Source: Streptomyces sp. Ru62
GTDB taxonomy: Bacteria; Actinomycetota; Actinomycetes; Streptomycetales; Streptomycetaceae
Reading direction: 5' to 3'
DNA length: 64,000 nt
NCBI RefSeq assembly: GCF_002920615.1
Contig: NZ_PQSU01000014.1
Coordinates: 181,523-245,522, forward strand
The notes beneath the pieces are model-generated. The model was not told where the DNA came from. It did no database searches and was given only the letters and a program-made list of their open reading frames with translations. The position numbers and the translations under genes are program-made. The first letter of the stretch is position 1. Every line of letters starts with the position of its first letter. This document shows positions 59,809-64,000 of the stretch, piece by piece.

Positions 59809-62130
59809 TTACGGCAGTCCCCAGGCCGGACCGGGTTCGCTGACGGCCACCGGGGCGATGACCAGGTCGGGGCGGGACCCGGAGTGGACCAGGACCTCGC
59901 GGCCCTTGGGCAGGTCGATGGCGAGGGTGCCGTCGCCGAGGTCCCGGGTGTGCGCCGGGGAACCGTCGTCCAGCAGCACGGTGAGGGTTCCGCTCAGGCC
60001 GTGCCGGAGCCTCAGCGGCTCGCCCGCCAGGCTCTTGACCCGGATGAACCGGGTGACGCCCGCCTCGCGGACGGCGCTCACCAGGAAGGCGCCCTGCGTG
60101 CGGAAGTCGTGCAGGGTGACGTCCGCCCAGGCCGAGGGGACGGCCGGGAAGACGCGGACCACCCCGCCCCAGCTCTGGCAGAACATGTCGTGCAGCGACT
60201 GCGAGGCGGACAGCGGCGTCTCGATCACCGGACCGGCCTCGGTGTAGTGCGTGTTGGCCCGGCACGGGTAGCGGGTCGTGGGATCGAAGAACTTCCGCAG
60301 GTAGCCGAGCGCGGTGTCGCCGTCACCGGTCATGGCGTGGATCGACGCGGCACCGGTGTAGCTGTAGCCCCGGTGGGCGCCGGTCAGCGCGTGCCAGTGG
60401 GTCACCGACTTCGTGATCAGCTCGCGGTTCTCGGGCTGGTCCCAGTTGACCAGGTACAGCGGGTACACCATCAGCATGTGCGAGTAGTGCCGGTGGGACT
60501 GCGCGTACGGGGTGTCGGCGCCGATCATGAACCCGTTGTCGTCGACCGGGTACGGCGTGAGCCGGGCCAGCACGTCCTGCCAGCGGGGCGCCGACTCGTC
60601 CCGGATGCCGAGCAGTTCGGCCGACTCCAGCAGCGTGCGGCAGCCCCAGCGGATCAGCGCGAGGTCGTAGTTGGTGTCCTGCGGCGGCACGACGGGGTAC
60701 TCCGGCGAGAGCGTGCTCGGCAGGTGGAGCTTGCCGTCGCTGCCGGGGGTGAGGAAGTGCAGGTAGTAGTTGACCGCCCGGCGCAGCACCGGGTAGATCG
60801 TGTCCCGCAGCAGGGCCTTGTCCATGGTGTGCCGGTAGGACAGCCACACGTTGTGCAGCGCCCAGGTGAGGTCGCCGGTCTCGGCGCCGGTGCCCGGCTC
60901 TCCCACGGAGCGGTTGGCGAACATGTCGGAGCTGCGGCCGATCCCGGAGCTGTCCTTGCGGTAGGCGGCGGGCACGTTGGCGATGAGCTGTTCCTGGTTC
61001 TGCCGCAGCGTGCCGGCGAGCGCGTCGAGTTCCAGGTGGTTGGAGCCGTGGATGAGCCAGTACTCCAGCTGGACGTTGAGGTTCCACCAGACCGCCGGCC
61101 AGGGGGTCGGCTCCAGCCAGGGCCCGCTGGTGGCCATGACGGGCCCGCCCGCGCGGCTGGCGGAGGCGACCTTGTAGAGCTGGATCCAGTGGAAGCTCTG
61201 CAGCCGCTGGTCGGGGAAGGACACGAAGCTCTTCCGGTAGAAGGCGTGCCACCAGCGGACGTGCCGCCGCCTGAGGGCCGCGTACGACGTCCCGCGCCGC
61301 AGGTTGCGCAGCGAGTCGGTCTCGGCGGCGGTCCCGGAGGGGAAGCTGTGGCCGACGCTGAGCAGCAGTTCGTCGCCGGTGCGACGGTAGGCGGTGGCGG
61401 TCTGCCCGCCCCCGGTGAGCGGCTGGAGCACCTGCTCGGTGCCGTCGGCGGCGGTCCGGGTGGTCCAGGGCGGGTTGCCGGTGTAGCCGGCGGGCGGGGC
61501 CTCCTGGATCTTGCGGGGGCTGATGGCCTCCTCGGGGTGGAAGGTCCAGGTGACCCGCTCGCCGCCGCGCGCCGTCACGCGCACGGCCAGGACCTCGTCG
61601 TGGATGAGGGCGGCCAGGGTGAGCGTGCCCGCGGTGGTGGTCACGGTGCCGGTCAGCTCGGCGTTCCACAGGCTCAACCGCCAGTCCACGGCGATGATGG
61701 TGCCGACCGGTTCGAGGGTGAGGTGTCCGACCGGCAGCCGGCAGGTGCCCCAGCCGCTGCCGAACTCGGGCCGGTGGTCCTGGACCCGGCCGTGCTGGAC
61801 GGTGAACCGGATCTGGTGGGCGTCCGGCTCCCGGTAGATCATGCTGCCGAGCAGCCCGTCGCCCAGGAACGGGCCCTCGTGCCAGAGCGCGGGCAGCCGG
61901 CTCCACAGCAGGTCCTGTCCGCGCAGGAACGTCTCCCAGGCGCTGTCGTCGGCCATGGCGGAGCGGAGCCGCCACGGCCGTCTGCCGCCCGCCGGGCCGG
62001 CGTCCCCGCCCGTCCCCGCCTGTTCCGCGTGCGCCGCCCCCGGCAGTGCCGCCACCGCGGCTCCGCCCAGCGCGGTACCGAGCACGGATCTCCGGGCCAC
62101 CGGTGAGCGCTTGTCCGACTGTGAGGCCAT
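59809..62130 (-). CDS. Tat-exported GH95-like alpha-L-fucosidase-type glycoside hydrolase
   Basis: This 773-residue protein has a twin-arginine signal (ARRSVLGTALGGAAVAALPG, residues 12-31). A GH95-like body follows: FLGDGLLGSMIYREPDAHQI in the N-terminal domain, WPAVWWNLNVQLEYWLIHGS equivalent to the GH95 N-x-N site, SHRHYSHMLMVYPL, and SLHDMFCQSWGGVVRVFPAV near the C-terminus. The motifs are diverged from classical GH95, so specificity is not certain; some family members cleave alpha-L-fucosides or L-galactosides. ATG at 62130. Two related palindromes upstream (62158-62176 and 62245-62260) suggest sugar-responsive repression. Confidence 0.82.
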   Translation of the reverse strand: MASQSDKRSPVARRSVLGTALGGAAVAALPGAAHAEQAGTGGDAGPAGGRRPWRLRSAMADDSAWETFLRGQDLLWSRLPALWHEGPFLGDGLLGSMIYREPDAHQIRFTVQHGRVQDHRPEFGSGWGTCRLPVGHLTLEPVGTIIAVDWRLSLWNAELTGTVTTTAGTLTLAALIHDEVLAVRVTARGGERVTWTFHPEEAISPRKIQEAPPAGYTGNPPWTTRTAADGTEQVLQPLTGGGQTATAYRRTGDELLLSVGHSFPSGTAAETDSLRNLRRGTSYAALRRRHVRWWHAFYRKSFVSFPDQRLQSFHWIQLYKVASASRAGGPVMATSGPWLEPTPWPAVWWNLNVQLEYWLIHGSNHLELDALAGTLRQNQEQLIANVPAAYRKDSSGIGRSSDMFANRSVGEPGTGAETGDLTWALHNVWLSYRHTMDKALLRDTIYPVLRRAVNYYLHFLTPGSDGKLHLPSTLSPEYPVVPPQDTNYDLALIRWGCRTLLESAELLGIRDESAPRWQDVLARLTPYPVDDNGFMIGADTPYAQSHRHYSHMLMVYPLYLVNWDQPENRELITKSVTHWHALTGAHRGYSYTGAASIHAMTGDGDTALGYLRKFFDPTTRYPCRANTHYTEAGPVIETPLSASQSLHDMFCQSWGGVVRVFPAVPSAWADVTLHDFRTQGAFLVSAVREAGVTRFIRVKSLAGEPLRLRHGLSGTLTVLLDDGSPAHTRDLGDGTLAIDLPKGREVLVHSGSRPDLVIAPVAVSEPGPAWGLP

Positions 62131-62157
62131 CGTCGTCCTCCAGACCTGACGGATCGT

Positions 62158-62176
62158 CGATACATCGGGTGTATCG
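62158..62176. promoter_or_regulatory. Operator-like palindrome upstream of GH95-like gene
   Basis: CGATACATCGGGTGTATCG has perfect 7-bp arms around TCGGG, 28 bp before the start codon. Its core ACATCGGGTGT recurs (one base different) at 62248-62258. The shape suits a LacI- or GntR-type repressor; no such gene is in the window. Confidence 0.65.
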
Positions 62177-62244
62177 GCGAACCTAGGTACCCTTCGTGCA
62201 CCTGTCAATCGTCCGGACAGTGAACGAACCGGCCGTTTGTGAGT

Positions 62245-62260
62245 GACACATCGGATGTCT
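62245..62260. promoter_or_regulatory. Second operator-like site upstream of GH95-like gene
   Basis: GACACATCGGATGTCT holds ACATC-G-GATGT, matching the core of the 62158 site. The two centres are 86 bp apart, about eight helical turns, allowing DNA looping. Confidence 0.5.
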
Positions 62261-62351
62261 GCGCGGTCGTTGGTCGGATGTGGCAGGTGAAAGGGGTTGC
62301 GTCCCGGGTAGCGTCCGGGGGCTTTCCGTAACCCGACGGCGCCACGAGGAA

Positions 62352-62399
62352 GCCCCTGGCGCGTGGGCCGCGGGTCGTGCCGGCCCGTACGCCAGGGGC
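62352..62399 (-). terminator. Long hairpin after the chitinase gene
   Basis: GCCCCTGGCG and CGCCAGGGGC are perfect 10-bp arms, with an imperfect inner stem between them. It lies 15 bp beyond the chitinase stop. The tail is only TTCC, so it is not a classical T-tract terminator. Confidence 0.6.
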
Positions 62400-62413
62400 G
62401 TGTTGGAGGTCGG

Positions 62414-63556
62414 TCAGCAGTAGAGGTTGCCACCCGGGCTGACGCCGAGGATCTGGGTGAACCTCTGGTAGGCGTCGACGCGGCTCTGGACCTGGGCGGG
62501 GTTCTTGCCGTCGCACTCCAGGGAGCCGTTGATGCTGCGGATGGTCTGGCCGAAGCCGGCGCCGTTGACCATGGCGTCGTGCGGGGTCATGGTGCCGGGT
62601 CCGGACTGGGTGTTCCAGTACCACAGGCCGGTCTTCCAGGCGACGGCGGAGTCGTTCTGCACCAGCCAGGGGTTGTTGAGCAGGTCGATGTGGAGCGCGT
62701 CGCCGGCGGCCTTGTAGTTGAAGTTCCAGGACAGCTGGATGGGGCCGCGCCCGTAGTAGGCGGCCTGGCCCGCCGGGCAGCCGTACGGCTGGTTCGGGTC
62801 GCAGTAGTGCGGGTAGTTGGCGGTGTTCTGCTCGACGACGTACACCAGGCCGCCGGTCTCGTGGCTGACGTTGGCGAGGAAGGCGGCGGCCTCCTGCTTC
62901 TTCACGGTGTCGCTGCCGGAGTTCGCGAAGGCGGGGTAGGCGCTGAGGGCGGCGGTCAGACCGCTGTAGGTGTAGAAGGGGTTCCGGTTCGGGAACATCT
63001 GGTTGAACTGGGCCTCGGAGACGACGAACCCGGAAGGCGTGGTGCCGCCCCCGCCGCTCGCCGGCGCGTTCCACTTCTGGTTCGCCCCGCCGGTGCAGCT
63101 CCAGATCTGCAGGCGGGTGCCGTTGGCGGAGTTGTTGTCCCGCACGTCCAGGCACTTGTTCGCGGCCGGGTTGACGATGTCGTGCGCGGCGGTGACCACC
63201 CACTGCTGGTTGGCTCCGCCGGAGCAGTCCCACAGCTGTACGGCGGCTCCGTCGGCCGTGCTGCGGTCGACGACGTCCAGGCACTTGCCGAGCGCCCGCA
63301 GGGTGCCGTCGCCGGGGTTGGACCACCGCTGGGCGTTCGTGCCGTTGCAGTCGTAGAGCTGGACGGCGGTGCCGTTGGCGCTGTTCGCGCCCGCCACGTC
63401 GACGCACTTGCCGGCGAGGCCGGTGATCTGTCCGTCGGCGGCCTGGGCCGGGGTGACGGCGAACAGCACGGCGAGGCAGGCGGCGACGGAGGCGGCCAGC
63501 GTCCGTCCGAGTTGCACGCGTCTCATCGGTATCCGTCTGAGGTACGGGACATTCAT
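62414..63556 (-). CDS. Secreted chitinase: CBM13 ricin-type lectin domain plus GH19 catalytic domain
   Basis: This 380-residue protein has a signal peptide (about 1-46). A ricin-B/CBM13 domain of three QxW repeats follows (about 48-170: QRWSNPGDGT, QQWVVTAAHD, QKWNAPASGG). A Gly-rich linker leads to a GH19 domain (about 180-380): FLANVSHETGGLVYVVEQNT holds catalytic E233 and E242, and GRGPIQLSWNFNYKAAG is the substrate cleft. GH19 enzymes invert chitin and are typical of Streptomyces ChiC/ChiF. The start ATG is at 63556, with a second possible start at 63524. The lectin order and length match family members. Confidence 0.92.
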   Translation of the reverse strand: MNVPYLRRIPMRRVQLGRTLAASVAACLAVLFAVTPAQAADGQITGLAGKCVDVAGANSANGTAVQLYDCNGTNAQRWSNPGDGTLRALGKCLDVVDRSTADGAAVQLWDCSGGANQQWVVTAAHDIVNPAANKCLDVRDNNSANGTRLQIWSCTGGANQKWNAPASGGGGTTPSGFVVSEAQFNQMFPNRNPFYTYSGLTAALSAYPAFANSGSDTVKKQEAAAFLANVSHETGGLVYVVEQNTANYPHYCDPNQPYGCPAGQAAYYGRGPIQLSWNFNYKAAGDALHIDLLNNPWLVQNDSAVAWKTGLWYWNTQSGPGTMTPHDAMVNGAGFGQTIRSINGSLECDGKNPAQVQSRVDAYQRFTQILGVSPGGNLYC

Positions 63557-63656
63557 GGGGGATGCGCTCCAGTTCACGGGGCGTACTGGGAGGGGGGACG
63601 TGCGGACGTGCGCGGCCCAGGCAGGGAGTGGGCCGGCAACTCGGTGACCTGCCCGG

Positions 63657-64000
63657 TCAGTTGAGGACGGTCTGGGTGACGACTATGTGTCCGGCGTCCG
63701 GGTTCAGGCTTCCGCCGAGCCGGCTGAACGCGCCGTCGGTGAGGTCGAGGCACTTGGGCTCCTGCGGAGTCTGCACGAAGGTGCCCCGGTCGTTGATGCG
63801 GACCACCAGCGAACGGCCGTTGGCGACGTTGGTCACCTGGACGCGGGTGCCGAACGGCAGTTGCGGCTGACGGCTGAGGGAGGTCGCCGCCGTGTCGGCG
63901 TTGTTGTCGAAGACCTCGCCGCTGGCCGTCAGGGCGCCGGGCGGCTGAGGCCCGTAGTGCGTCGCCCAGCACTGCTCGGCCGGCTGCTGCGCGGCGGGGG
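63657..64000 (-). CDS. RlpA-like double-psi beta-barrel protein, 5' truncated by the window edge
   Basis: The frame enters from beyond the window end. The visible 114 residues include AEQCWATHYGPQPPGALTAS, LPFGTRVQVTNVANGRSLVV, RINDRGTFVQTPQEPKCLDL and TDGAFSRLGG. This is the expansin/RlpA DPBB fold: the final Asp and the RINDRG motif are its catalytic or binding signature. Such secreted proteins bind or loosen peptidoglycan or plant/fungal wall polymers. It sits beside the chitinase, 100 bp upstream. The N-terminus, including any signal peptide, is not in the window. Confidence 0.82.
   Translation of the reverse strand, partial: PAAQQPAEQCWATHYGPQPPGALTASGEVFDNNADTAATSLSRQPQLPFGTRVQVTNVANGRSLVVRINDRGTFVQTPQEPKCLDLTDGAFSRLGGSLNPDAGHIVVTQTVLN

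Noticed and set aside
1..64000. tRNA or rRNA genes
   Set aside because: No cloverleaf-like or rRNA-like stretch was noticed; a covariance-model scan would be needed to exclude one completely.

Overview
The window is very GC-rich, coding-dense actinobacterial DNA and almost certainly comes from Streptomyces or a close relative. The evidence is the strong G/C third-position bias, rare TTA codons, an SsgA-like sporulation protein, a gamma-butyrolactone-receptor-type TetR regulator, an LCP wall ligase, eukaryotic-type Ser/Thr kinases, Tat- and Sec-exported glycoside hydrolases and a GH19 chitinase. No rRNA, tRNA, IS element, phage gene or CRISPR array was seen. The content is accessory in style: regulators, efflux pumps, hydrolases and catabolic enzymes, as on a chromosome arm.

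Layout. 0-15 kb: a 5'-truncated LCP protein, a DUF1206 membrane protein, a divergent MFS pump/ArpA-type receptor pair, a deletion scar joining a SnoaL-like gene remnant to a MarR gene, a methyltransferase, an MMPL transporter, a divergent SDR/TetR pair with a duplicated operator, an ACT protein, an orphan FAD subunit, a small P-loop kinase, a ferredoxin-MBL hydrolase, and a secreted VOC protein coupled to DUF5709. 15-18 kb: a CUT1 sugar ABC importer (lipoprotein and two permeases, no ATPase). 18-27 kb: an alpha/beta hydrolase lacking its nucleophile, a LAL/LuxR regulator, an AraC regulator, an NmrA-like protein, Dps, an SsgA-like protein, pirin and a small GNAT protein. 27.6-35.5 kb: a three-subunit molybdenum hydroxylase with an ACMSD-like amidohydrolase and XdhC, followed by a pyruvate:quinone oxidoreductase-type TPP enzyme. 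35.5-44.6 kb: an MFS pump with a C-terminal extension, a second AraC regulator, and two divergent operons (YtcJ amidohydrolase, YcaC-like hydrolase, DoxX, YoaK against two alpha/beta hydrolases). 44.6-50 kb: two tandem Ser/Thr kinases, each fused to an extracellular substrate-binding domain, and a lipoprotein, all translationally coupled. 50-55.5 kb: a vestige of a DmpG-type aldolase, a secreted His-rich small protein, a cysteine-synthase-like enzyme coupled to an MFS transporter, a PatB/MalY-type C-S lyase and a cupin protein. 55.5-64 kb: a secreted carbohydrate-degradation block (GH5, GH97, GH95-like, CBM13-GH19 chitinase) ending in a truncated RlpA-like gene.

How the genes work together. 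The Mo-hydroxylase block looks like a complete oxidation module: hydroxylase subunits, cofactor insertion (XdhC), and a downstream decarboxylase/hydrolase. The kinase block looks like a one-component ligand-sensing phosphorylation system. The cysteine-synthase/MFS pair looks like a make-and-export module for a small amino-acid-derived compound. The last 8 kb supports growth on polysaccharides and chitin. Several short tandem repeats occur. Those inside genes have periods of 24, 27 and 36 bp, all multiples of three, and sit in inter-domain linkers. All functional statements rest on motif recognition by eye; no database search was run.
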